Assembly: GCA_023818725.1 (NCBI GenBank)
Contig: JAMWBX010000026.1
Location: forward strand, 1-9,219
DNA from: Candidatus Omnitrophota bacterium
GTDB lineage: Bacteria; Ratteibacteria; UBA8468; B48-G9; DTJG01
DNA length: 9,219 nucleotides
Direction of reading: 5' to 3'
The translations under genes and the position numbers were made by a program. The notes beneath the pieces are model-generated. The model was not told the origin of the DNA, did not search any database, and saw only the letters and a program-made list of their open reading frames with translations. Below, one piece after another: positions 1 to 6,909 of this stretch (positions are counted from its first letter, which is position 1; every line of letters starts with the position of its first letter).

Positions 1-1150
1 CTGGAACAGGCGTGGAACTTGCTCCGAGAAGCTCCACAGGAGTTGAAGGACCGACCTTTTCAACCCTGTTACCATTCTCATCAAACATTGTCCTTACTTT
101 TCCCCAGATACTTCCACAAACAAAAAAATCACCACATTTAACTGTCCCGTTCTGAACCAATAGGTCAATAACCGGTCCTTTCTGTTTGTGAAGATATGCC
201 TCAAGAATAGTACCCTCTCCAGGTCTATCAGGATTTGCTTTTAATTCCATCATTTGACCCATTAGAATAATTATCTCCAGCAGCTCATTTATGTTTTCGC
301 CAGTTACTCCGGAAACATTGATAAATATATTCTGACCACCCCACTCTTCGGGTACAATTCCATATTCACTCAACTTCTTCTTCACTGCTTCAGGATTGGC
401 ATTTGGCTTGTCTATCTTGTTAATTGCAACAATTATTGGAACATTTGCTGCCTTACAGTGATTTATGGCTTCTATTGTTTGCAGTTTAACTCCTTCATCA
501 GCAGCAACCACAAGAACAACAATATCTGTAACTCTGGCTCCCCGTGCCCTCATTTCCGTAAATACCTCGTGTCCCGGGGTATCTATAAAAACTATCGAAC
601 CTTCCTTCAAATGAACCTTATATGCACCAATCTTCTGGGTAATCTGTCCGTATTCCTTCGCCGCTACATTTGATTTTCTTATAAAATCAAGGATGGTGGT
701 CTTTCCATGGTCAACATGTCCCATGACTGTAACAACAGGGGCACGAGGAACAAGGTCTTCTTGAGACTCCAGGTCCATTCCTAAAAGATAACTCTCCCTT
801 GTCTTTTTAAACTCAACAACCACACCCTGCGCCTCACAAAACCTTCTTATATTCTCTATGCCAATCCTATCATTGATTTTTGCTTGGAGATTAAAAGATG
901 AAAGATACCCTATAACTTCTGAGGCAGGGATTCCGAGTTTCGAAGCTATTTCTCCAACTGTTTCTATACCCGTAACAGTTATGGATTTCCCCGCGAGCCT
1001 GCTTTTTTTTATATAATCCTTAATAAGGGCGATTTCGTTGTCTTTCAGACCACTGACATATGTCTTACCGGTTAATCCTACCTTTTCACAGATTCCTAAA
1101 AGGTTTTTTGGTGAAACTTTTATCTGCCTTGCGAACTGATAGACCCTCAT
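1..1150 (-). CDS. infB: Translation initiation factor IF-2, C-terminus cut by the left edge
   Basis: IF-2 is the GTPase that places initiator fMet-tRNA on the 30S subunit and promotes 50S joining. I translated 383 residues, which begin [18 protein letters not shown], a typical IF2_N domain. A second IF2_N-like domain spans about residues 58-115. The G domain follows: G1 GHVDHGKT at 144-151, a switch I segment ending QITQKIGAY (169-177), G3 DTPGH at 190-194 and G4 NKID at 244-247. Domain II starts near 312 ([10 protein letters not shown]) and the window ends inside it. The N-terminal part is compact, with no long charged linker before the G domain. The ATG overlaps the nusA stop as ATGA, and GGAG lies 6 nt upstream, so translation is probably coupled to nusA. 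Oddities: the usual AGGITQ of switch I reads YGQITQ, HEAF reads HEVF, and the usual VMPQT reads VKLQT. The family is certain; only the C-terminal domains are missing because of the window edge. Confidence 0.98.
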   Translation of the reverse strand, partial: MRVYQFARQIKVSPKNLLGICEKVGLTGKTYVSGLKDNEIALIKDYIKKSRLAGKSITVTGIETVGEIASKLGIPASEVIGYLSSFNLQAKINDRIGIENIRRFCEAQGVVVEFKKTRESYLLGMDLESQEDLVPRAPVVTVMGHVDHGKTTILDFIRKSNVAAKEYGQITQKIGAYKVHLKEGSIVFIDTPGHEVFTEMRARGARVTDIVVLVVAADEGVKLQTIEAINHCKAANVPIIVAINKIDKPNANPEAVKKKLSEYGIVPEEWGGQNIFINVSGVTGENINELLEIIILMGQMMELKANPDRPGEGTILEAYLHKQKGPVIDLLVQNGTVKCGDFFVCGSIWGKVRTMFDENGNRVEKVGPSTPVELLGASSTPVP

Positions 1151-2313
1151 TCATTCTCCGTATGGTTAACTTCTTTCTCATTGACTAAATCCTGCATGTG
1201 TCTGATGGCAGATTCAATAAGCTCTCTGGCTTCATCTTCAGAAATATTTACCTTTTCGGACAATTCTTTCGATTCTGCTTTACTTACATCTTTAATCGTT
1301 TCATATCCAGCCTCACTGAGTTTTTGAGCCATTTCTTCGCTTATTCCCAGTACCAGAGTTGCAGGTGATTCACCTTCAGATCTGTTTACTACGATATTCC
1401 AACCAGTTAACTTGCAGGCAAGCCTCACATTCTGCCCTTTTTTCCCTATAGCAACAAATAGCTGATCCTTACTCACCCAGACAGTCGCTTCGTTCTTTGT
1501 CGGGTCATAAACAACACGTTCACAAATTGCCGGAAGTAGGGCATTAGCTGTAAATTTTTCAGGGTCAGGGCTCCATTTAACAACTTCAATTTTTTCTCCC
1601 CCAAGTTCCTTAGTAACGTTTTTTATCCTGGTAGCCTTATCACCTATGCATGTACCCACCGGGTCTATCTTAGGATTTGAACAATACACAGCAACCTTTG
1701 TAAGGTCCCCGGGGAATCTTGCAATTGCCTTTATCTCAACGATCCCGTCTCTTATTTCAGGTATCTCATCAATGAGCAACATTTTAACAAAATCTGTCGC
1801 GGTCCTCGAAAGAATAATGGGATAAACCCCTCTGTTTGGCTTGCGAACTTCAAGTAAGAGAGCCCTTATAGGATCCCCTAAATGAAATCTATCACGGGCA
1901 AGCATATGCTTCTGAGGTAAAAGTGCTTCTACTCTTCCAATGGAAACTACCAGATTCCCGTTTTCAAACCTTTCAACCCTTCCAGATACGACAGTATTCT
2001 CAAGTTTTTTAAATTCACTATATATCGCTGTCTTTTCTGCCTCACGAATCTTTTGAATAAGTATCTGTTTGGCAGTTTGTGCTGCTATTCTTTCCCATGG
2101 AAAAGAAGGAGGCTCCACATAATTCCCATTTTCATCAACAAAATTGATATCTCCAGTTTCAGGGTCTATCTTAACGGCGATATTGTCCTTCAGCATAGCT
2201 TTTTTTCTATAAACAGTTGAAAGTCCCTGTTCAAGAGAAGATATAAGGAACTCCTTAGATATTCCCTTGTTTTTTTCCCAGTATTCAAGCAATGCCATCA
2301 GATCTTTTTTCAT
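1147..2313 (-). CDS. nusA: Transcription termination/antitermination factor NusA
   Basis: NusA binds RNA polymerase and nascent RNA and modulates pausing, termination and antitermination. From the chosen ATG the protein has 388 residues. The N-terminal polymerase-binding domain covers about 1-105 (MKKDLMALLEYWEKNKGI start), the S1 domain about 106-170 (VSGRVERFENGNLVVSIG), KH1 about 185-255 (DPVGTCIGDK) and KH2 about 256-312 with an intact GKKG loop at 290-293. A C-terminal helix-hairpin-helix-like region runs from 318 to 370 (LGISEEMAQKLSEAGYETI). The frame is open upstream to a GTG at 2349, adding 12 residues, but neither start has a strong ribosome binding site and the ATG at 2313 matches where family members begin. 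The stop codon overlaps the infB start. In KH1 the usual GxxG loop reads GDKA (224-227), losing the second glycine. rimP, normally just upstream, is absent; a consensus promoter occupies that position. Confidence 0.97.
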   Translation of the reverse strand: MKKDLMALLEYWEKNKGISKEFLISSLEQGLSTVYRKKAMLKDNIAVKIDPETGDINFVDENGNYVEPPSFPWERIAAQTAKQILIQKIREAEKTAIYSEFKKLENTVVSGRVERFENGNLVVSIGRVEALLPQKHMLARDRFHLGDPIRALLLEVRKPNRGVYPIILSRTATDFVKMLLIDEIPEIRDGIVEIKAIARFPGDLTKVAVYCSNPKIDPVGTCIGDKATRIKNVTKELGGEKIEVVKWSPDPEKFTANALLPAICERVVYDPTKNEATVWVSKDQLFVAIGKKGQNVRLACKLTGWNIVVNRSEGESPATLVLGISEEMAQKLSEAGYETIKDVSKAESKELSEKVNISEDEARELIESAIRHMQDLVNEKEVNHTENE

Positions 2314-2388
2314 ACCTTTAAACCCCAGCAGATAAATTTCAGTTCTCACAAATGATTAACTCATAAGGATGTTTATTGGCTAATGTTA

Positions 2389-2417
2389 ATTATATGAATA
2401 ACAGGGATGGATGTCAA
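2389..2417 (-). promoter_or_regulatory. Perfect sigma70-type promoter for nusA-infB
   Basis: On the minus strand, TTGACA (2417-2412) and TATAAT (2394-2389) are separated by exactly 17 nt, a full consensus match to a housekeeping sigma promoter. Transcription should start near 2382, giving a leader of about 70 nt to the nusA ATG at 2313. The site lies in the short gap after the rimO stop, so nusA-infB can be transcribed independently of ftsK-rodZ-rimO. I see no terminator hairpin between rimO and this promoter, so read-through from upstream is also possible. Confidence 0.85.
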
Positions 2418-2426
2418 ATAGAGCTT

Positions 2427-3752
2427 TTAATTGCCCATGCAAATACTACCCGTAAGGCAGTATGGTGAACTTTTTGTTATTCTGACCCTTACAATATCTC
2501 CTATGCTGGCCTTTCCATAAATTCTTACTGTCCAATCAATATCAGGTGCATCCATTTGTGTGCGACCGATTAAATAATCATCTTTCTTTTTTTCGACAAG
2601 CACATCTATTTCTTTGCCTACAAACGAACCGGCAAGTTCCTTGCTTATCATCCTTTGAACATTCATCAGCTTGAAAAGTCTCTTTTTCTTAATTTTAAAA
2701 GGGACCTGGTTTTTAAACAAGAAAGCCCTCGTGTCTTTTTCCGGATAATAAATAAAGGCACCAATCCTATCAAATTTAATAATCCTGACAAAGTCCACTA
2801 ATTGCTCAAAAATTTCATCTGTTTCACCTGGAAACCCGACAATGAATGTTGTGCGAATTGCAATCTGCGGCACTGCTCTTCTTATATCCTCAATCAATTT
2901 TTTGTAGTCAAATACTGGTCTGTTCATTTTTTTTAGAATCACTGGATTTATATGCTGCAAGGGAATATCCAGATACTTGCATATCTGAGCATTACCTTCT
3001 ATTAATTCCAATAATTCATCTGTGATTCCTGCAGGATGCAAATACATCAATCTGACCCATCGAAAACCTATCTTCAGAATCTTTTTTAATAGAGCGCAAA
3101 GATTTCGTTTTCCTCTATCCTGTCCATAAGCAGTTATATCATGCCCAACAATGATTAGTTCTTTTACACCAAAATCGTAGAGAGATTCAGCCTCTTTTAA
3201 AATATCTCTCTCTGGAAAACTAAAAAGGGGTCCTCTTATAAAAGGAATAGTACAGTAAGAGCAATGATTACTGCACCCTTCCGTGATTTTAAGATAGGCA
3301 TGGGGAAAGGTGGATATCACCCTGGGTATTCTACAGTAGTTTGTTATTTTCAAATAGGAATTGGCATTTAATTGTTTACCCTCATCCGCGCCTGAAAGAA
3401 TGTCAGCCAGCTTATCAATATTATAAGGTCCTGTAATTCCATCGATATCTCGAATATCAATAAGCCACGGATCTCTGGCAGGTAAACAACCTGTTACAAT
3501 AAGCTTGTATCCATATTTATTCTTGTTCTTCTTTAATTTCGAAATTATCTGCTTCGCCTCTTTTACCGCAGGTTTAATAAACGCGCATGTGTTTACTATC
3601 ACAAAATCAGATTGTTCAGGAATTGCTGAAATTGCATAACCCCTGCTGCCGAGAATACCAAGAATTTTTTCGGAATCCACAGTGTTTTTAGGACAGCCAA
3701 GGCTTATAACAGATACAGTTCTCATTGTGTTTCCAGACTGCTTACTCTCCAT
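2427..3752 (-). CDS. rimO: Ribosomal protein S12 methylthiotransferase RimO (radical SAM)
   Basis: RimO adds a methylthio group to the conserved aspartate of ribosomal protein S12, using two iron-sulfur clusters and SAM. From the chosen start the protein has 441 residues. The N-terminal MTTase domain has the RimO signature ISLGCPKNTVDSE and three cluster cysteines, C20, C56 (NTCAFI) and C89 (TGCLPA). The radical SAM motif CSNHCSYC gives C160, C164 and C167. A C-terminal TRAM domain contains the RimO-like GRTQMDAPDIDWTV. GCPKN and DAPDID point to RimO rather than MiaB. Start choice: the ATG at 3752 lies 4 nt past the rodZ stop and has AGGT about 7 nt upstream. The ATG at 3725 (MRTVSVISLG) matches family length better but has a weaker ribosome site; in-frame TTG 3776 and ATG 3770 would overlap rodZ. 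It is the third gene of the ftsK-rodZ-rimO run and is probably translationally coupled to rodZ. Confidence 0.96.
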   Translation of the reverse strand: MESKQSGNTMRTVSVISLGCPKNTVDSEKILGILGSRGYAISAIPEQSDFVIVNTCAFIKPAVKEAKQIISKLKKNKNKYGYKLIVTGCLPARDPWLIDIRDIDGITGPYNIDKLADILSGADEGKQLNANSYLKITNYCRIPRVISTFPHAYLKITEGCSNHCSYCTIPFIRGPLFSFPERDILKEAESLYDFGVKELIIVGHDITAYGQDRGKRNLCALLKKILKIGFRWVRLMYLHPAGITDELLELIEGNAQICKYLDIPLQHINPVILKKMNRPVFDYKKLIEDIRRAVPQIAIRTTFIVGFPGETDEIFEQLVDFVRIIKFDRIGAFIYYPEKDTRAFLFKNQVPFKIKKKRLFKLMNVQRMISKELAGSFVGKEIDVLVEKKKDDYLIGRTQMDAPDIDWTVRIYGKASIGDIVRVRITKSSPYCLTGSICMGN

Positions 3753-3756
3753 TCTT

Positions 3757-4323
3757 TTACCTATCCGCATTTCCAATTTTTACCTGTATTTCATTACCTG
3801 ATACGATAATGCTTACACCTGCCCTAAGAGTTTTTTCAATCGTTTTTTTCCAGTCAGCTATAACCCTTACCCAGACATTATCGATCGCTTTTAATTTTAT
3901 GTGATTGCTTTCTTTCACAGAATCTGGCAGAACGTAACCAGAATCCACAGACACAACATTTCCTTTAAGTCTGGTATCCTTATTGAATAATGGTAAAAAA
4001 AGCAGCAAGAACAAAAAAACACCGGCTATAACCAATATCCATATCAATGATAATTCGAATGGCTGCTCAATTTTTCTATTTTCAACACTTTCGGCAACCG
4101 TACAAAACTCAGGATATTCAAACAGAATGTCAGAAGGTATCTTGAAATATGCAAAGTATTTTTTTAAGAATCCTGTTCTATGTACCGGCGATGCTTGCCA
4201 TTGGCCGTTTTCTAAATGCTGCAAAAATTTAATCGGTATAAATGTCTCTTTTGAAACTGTTTCAAGGTCAAGTCCTGCTTTATCGCGAGCTTCTTTCAGA
4301 ATCTCGTTGATTGGTCTGCTCAT
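3757..4323 (-). CDS. rodZ: RodZ-like membrane protein (HTH_25, one TM helix, short periplasmic domain)
   Basis: This 188-residue protein has the RodZ/YmfM layout: an N-terminal Cro/C1-like helix-turn-helix of the HTH_25 type at about 5-67 (INEILKEARDKAGLDLETVS, then FLQHLENGQW and FLKKYFAYFKIP), one transmembrane helix at 91-113, and a short outside region. RodZ links the MreB cytoskeleton to the cell-wall elongation machinery in rod-shaped cells; the helix-turn-helix contacts MreB rather than DNA. The C-terminal stretch, about 141-185 (KLKAIDNVWVRVIADWKKT then IQVKIGNA), resembles the start of the DUF4115 domain but ends at the IGNA motif, so the last strands seem to be missing. E. coli RodZ is much longer, about 337 residues. 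The start codon lies inside the 3' end of ftsK (44-bp overlap) and suits the family start; the ribosome site is weak, suggesting coupling. No frameshift continuation of the C-terminal domain was seen in the other frames. Confidence 0.85.
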   Translation of the reverse strand: MSRPINEILKEARDKAGLDLETVSKETFIPIKFLQHLENGQWQASPVHRTGFLKKYFAYFKIPSDILFEYPEFCTVAESVENRKIEQPFELSLIWILVIAGVFLFLLLFLPLFNKDTRLKGNVVSVDSGYVLPDSVKESNHIKLKAIDNVWVRVIADWKKTIEKTLRAGVSIIVSGNEIQVKIGNADR

Positions 4324-6496
4324 GACTTTTGTCTTGCAATGAACCCTTTAGGATCACCCTGGGTTTACCCTCTCTGTATGGACCAACAATACCCTCTGCT
4401 TCCATTCTTTCAATCAACCTGGCAGCCCTGTTAAATCCTATTTCAAGCCTTCTCTGGAGCATTGAAATGGAAGCAATCCTTGTTTCAAGAACAATCCGCA
4501 CCGCTCTTGTATAAAGTTCATCATCTTCACTTCCGGTCATAGAACCTTCATAAGTAGTAGCAGAAGTGCTTTCAGGGTGAGTCTCAAGAATATCCATTCT
4601 GTATTCAGGGGACCCCTGTGACTTCAAAAATTCTGTAATTGCCTCAAGTTCCTCATCACTCACATATCCTCCCTGTGCCCTTACTGGATGTGACCTGCCT
4701 GGTGGAATAAAAAGTAAATCCCCTCTTCCAAGAAGTTTTTCAGCTCCCTTCGAATCCAGTATTGTTTGAGAATCAAACTTAGAGGAGACCTGAAATGCTA
4801 TTCTACAGGGAAGGTTTGCCTTTATTATCCCTGTTATGACATTTACGGAAGGCCTCTGTGTGGCGAGTATCAAATGGATGCCAGCAGCACGAGAAAGGGC
4901 TGTCAACCTTATGATACTGTTTTCGATCTCATTTCTTGAAATCAGCATAAGATCAGCAAGTTCATCAACAACAACCACTATATAAGGAAGTTTTTCATCA
5001 AATTGCCTATTGTAAAGCTCTATATTTCTCACCTTTGTCTGAGCAAAAAGATGGTAACGTCGGTCCATCTCACGAATCAGCCACTTAAGGGAATTTACTG
5101 CCTTCTTGATGTCTGTAATTACCGGCAAAATAAGATGAGGTATTCCGTTGTAAATGACCAGTTCCACCATTTTTGGGTCTATCATTATGAATTTTACTTG
5201 GTCCGGAGTGGCTTTGTACAAAATGCTGGTAATCAGAGAATTTAAACAAACAGTCTTACCAGAGCCGGTCGCTCCAGCTATCAACAGATGTGGCATTATT
5301 TTCAAGTCGGAAATAACAGGCTTACCCAGTATATTTTTTCCTATTGCTATGGTTAGCCTTGATGGAGAATGCTGAAACTCCTTGCTTTCGAGAATCTCCT
5401 TCAAACAAACAATGGATATCTCCCTGTTAGGAACTTCTATACCAATGGTTGACTTGCCGGGTATTGGAGCAACCATTCTTATCGGACTTGCTTTCAGACT
5501 CATTGCAATGTTGTCTGCAAGCTTTGTAATTTTCACCAGCGGTATACCCGGAGCCGGCTGCACCTCATACAAAGTAACCCTTGGACCCTGGGTAAAGTTA
5601 ACAACTTCCCCTTCTATTCCAAAATCGCTCAAAGTTTCTTCAATCACCTGGGCATAAACTCTGAGATCTTTTTCCGTTTCTTTTTCAGGTTGTTTTGCAG
5701 CTTTGAGAAGAGATAGTGGAGGTAATTGATACTTAACACTTTTAACAGTTGAAATTTTTTTCAAAACATTTTTTTCATCTGCGCTGAGAGTGATTGTCTC
5801 TACAGATGTTTCTTCCTTATCCGGAATGGATGTTCGTTGAACCTGAGGTTCATCTTTAACTTTTTTCTCACTTTCATCCTGAAAATGCAATGACTTTCTC
5901 ATTCTCTGCTTGCTCTCTGATTCTAGAACAGAAACAATCCTTACCGGTTTTATGGTGCGAGGGAAAATCAAGGTAAAACTTTCAAATGGCGTATAAAAAA
6001 TTCTCCATGACGCTATCAACAATCCGGCTGTTGTGACTGCAAGCAAAAAAAATCCACCTTTTGAGCCAAAATATGCTTCAACTCCATTGCTGATCAAAAG
6101 TCCAACAATACCGCCTGCAGGAAAAACAAAATTGCTGGAAATCAAAAGTAGCTTTCTTGTTAGCTCAGCAAAACCTGATAGAATTAGAATAAAAATCACA
6201 CAACTACCAATCTCAAGCACCGTGAATTTTTCCTTTTTCCATGTTTTTGACCAGCCATAAAGAAAAGCAGACAAAATACATAGATATGAAATCCATCCAA
6301 ACATAAAAAACAACAAAGCAGAAACATTTGCGCCGAATCTTCCGCCAAAATTAATAGGTATATGCCTCACAGGGTACCCTGACTGGCAGAAGTTAAAACA
6401 GGGGTCCATCGGATCATAAGAAATCAAGCAGAGAAAAAGAAAAATTGCTAACCCGAGAAGAAAAATCCCAGCAAATTTTGTGAGGTTCCTTTCCAT
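4280..6496 (-). CDS. ftsK: DNA translocase FtsK/SpoIIIE
   Basis: FtsK is the septum-anchored hexameric motor that pumps chromosome ends into daughter cells and, in many bacteria, activates XerCD recombination at dif. From the ATG at 6496 the protein has 738 residues. The membrane domain (about 1-168) has four or five hydrophobic helices at roughly 7-26, 56-80, 93-112, perhaps 127-138, and 148-167. A short polar linker (about 190-275) precedes the motor. Walker A is GATGSGKT at 408-415 and Walker B is IVVVVDE at 506-512, followed by ATQRPSVNVITG, KANLPCRIAFQVSS and GAEKLLGRGD, all hallmarks of the family. The winged-helix gamma domain that reads polarity sequences spans about 655-715 (ISMLQRRLEIGFNRAARLIE). 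The frame is open to 6586, but that extension would run across the rbfA start; MERNLTKFAGIFL is the natural beginning. The last 20 or so residues are a polar tail encoded in and just before the overlap with rodZ. Confidence 0.97.
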   Translation of the reverse strand: MERNLTKFAGIFLLGLAIFLFLCLISYDPMDPCFNFCQSGYPVRHIPINFGGRFGANVSALLFFMFGWISYLCILSAFLYGWSKTWKKEKFTVLEIGSCVIFILILSGFAELTRKLLLISSNFVFPAGGIVGLLISNGVEAYFGSKGGFFLLAVTTAGLLIASWRIFYTPFESFTLIFPRTIKPVRIVSVLESESKQRMRKSLHFQDESEKKVKDEPQVQRTSIPDKEETSVETITLSADEKNVLKKISTVKSVKYQLPPLSLLKAAKQPEKETEKDLRVYAQVIEETLSDFGIEGEVVNFTQGPRVTLYEVQPAPGIPLVKITKLADNIAMSLKASPIRMVAPIPGKSTIGIEVPNREISIVCLKEILESKEFQHSPSRLTIAIGKNILGKPVISDLKIMPHLLIAGATGSGKTVCLNSLITSILYKATPDQVKFIMIDPKMVELVIYNGIPHLILPVITDIKKAVNSLKWLIREMDRRYHLFAQTKVRNIELYNRQFDEKLPYIVVVVDELADLMLISRNEIENSIIRLTALSRAAGIHLILATQRPSVNVITGIIKANLPCRIAFQVSSKFDSQTILDSKGAEKLLGRGDLLFIPPGRSHPVRAQGGYVSDEELEAITEFLKSQGSPEYRMDILETHPESTSATTYEGSMTGSEDDELYTRAVRIVLETRIASISMLQRRLEIGFNRAARLIERMEAEGIVGPYREGKPRVILKGSLQDKSHEQTNQRDSERSSR

Positions 6497-6518
6497 CTTT
6501 ACAATTTTAGCATAAAAT
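6490..6518 (+). promoter_or_regulatory. Putative promoter for rbfA-argS
   Basis: On the plus strand, TTTCCA (6490-6495, 4 of 6 to TTGACA) is followed after 17 nt by TAAAAT (6513-6518, 5 of 6 to TATAAT). Transcription would start near 6525, giving a leader of about 19 nt with the rbfA ribosome site AAGGAG. The -35 hexamer overlaps the first codon of ftsK on the other strand. It is a moderate match, supported by being the best plus-strand candidate in the 47-bp gap. Confidence 0.45.
6504..6518. repeat. Perfect inverted repeat joining two opposed -10 elements
   Basis: The 15 bases read ATTTTA-GCA-TAAAAT: two 6-bp arms that are exact reverse complements around a 3-bp centre. Each arm reads as TAAAAT on one strand, so each can serve as a -10 element, one for ftsK (minus) and one for rbfA (plus). 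It lies in the middle of the divergent gap. It could also be a small regulator's operator, but its match to -10 sequences and its position favour the promoter reading. Confidence 0.6.
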
Positions 6519-6532
6519 AAACACATCAACAA
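6504..6532 (-). promoter_or_regulatory. Putative extended -10 promoter for ftsK-rodZ-rimO
   Basis: On the minus strand, TAAAAT (6509-6504) matches the -10 consensus at 5 of 6 bases and is preceded by TGC, the extended -10 motif. A weak -35, TTGTTG (6532-6527), lies 17 nt upstream. The -10 ends 7 nt before the A of the ftsK ATG, so transcription would begin at or next to the start codon. The site shares a palindrome with the opposing rbfA promoter. Inferred from motif matching only. Confidence 0.5.
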
Positions 6533-6538
6533 AAGGAG
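6533..6538 (+). promoter_or_regulatory. Ribosome binding site of rbfA
   Basis: AAGGAG lies 5 nt before the ATG at 6544 and is the clearest Shine-Dalgarno sequence in the window. It fixes the rbfA start and contrasts with ftsK and the right-edge ATPase gene, which have no comparable site. Confidence 0.85.
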
Positions 6539-6543
6539 AAAAG

Positions 6544-6909
6544 ATGTCGTCTGAAATAAAAAACAGAAAGAATTTGAAGTTTGCAAATATCTTAAAACAT
6601 CGCATAAATGAAATTCTGCAAAAGGAAATATCCGACCCGAGGATCGGTTTTGTGACCATTACGGATGTGAAGGTCTCCTCAGATAGAAAGCATGCAACTA
6701 TTTTTATCAGCATCCTTGGCAATCAGGAAGAACAAAAGGAATCATTGAAAGGGCTCGCCAATGCCTCAGGTTATGTAAGGCATGTTTTAAGTAAGAAACT
6801 TGAAACAAAGTTTGTCCCTGAGATTGAATTTGTAAGGGATGAAAACCCGGGATTAAAAATAGAAGAAATCCTTAAGGAGATGAAGGGGAAAAACAACAAT
6901 GAAAGCTGA
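6544..6909 (+). CDS. rbfA: Ribosome-binding factor A
   Basis: RbfA binds the immature 30S subunit and helps 16S rRNA 5'-end processing and late subunit maturation. The 121-residue protein is full length for the family and covers the single KH-like domain. Recognisable blocks are EISDPRIGFVTITDVKVSSD (about 28-47), then HATIFISILGN, LKGLANASGYVRHVLSKKL and the C-terminal PEIEFVRDEN. The start is set by a strong AAGGAG site. It overlaps the argS start by 11 bp, so the two are co-transcribed and likely coupled. Normally rbfA follows infB in the same operon; here it is about 5.4 kb from the infB start, on the opposite strand, and divergent from ftsK. Confidence 0.97.
   Translation: MSSEIKNRKNLKFANILKHRINEILQKEISDPRIGFVTITDVKVSSDRKHATIFISILGNQEEQKESLKGLANASGYVRHVLSKKLETKFVPEIEFVRDENPGLKIEEILKEMKGKNNNES

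Noticed and set aside
2314..2349. GTG-initiated 12-residue N-terminal extension of NusA
   Set aside because: It has no ribosome site and family members start at the MKKDLMALLEYWE block; kept only as an alternative start.
2356..2364. Minus-strand ATG-AGT-TAA mini-frame in the nusA leader
   Set aside because: Two codons with no Shine-Dalgarno sequence; nothing suggests attenuation and there is no alternative hairpin pair.
3983..4342. 119-residue plus-strand open frame opposite rodZ
   Set aside because: It is antisense to a clearly recognisable rodZ, shows no protein family signal and has no ribosome site; it is a chance frame.
6497..6586. 30-residue N-terminal extension of FtsK
   Set aside because: It would run across the rbfA start, ribosome site and divergent promoter, and its residues are not family-like; the ATG at 6496 starts exactly before the first membrane helix.
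6507..6722. 71-residue minus-strand frame across the rbfA start
   Set aside because: It lies antisense to rbfA and has no recognisable domain; it is a shadow of a real gene.
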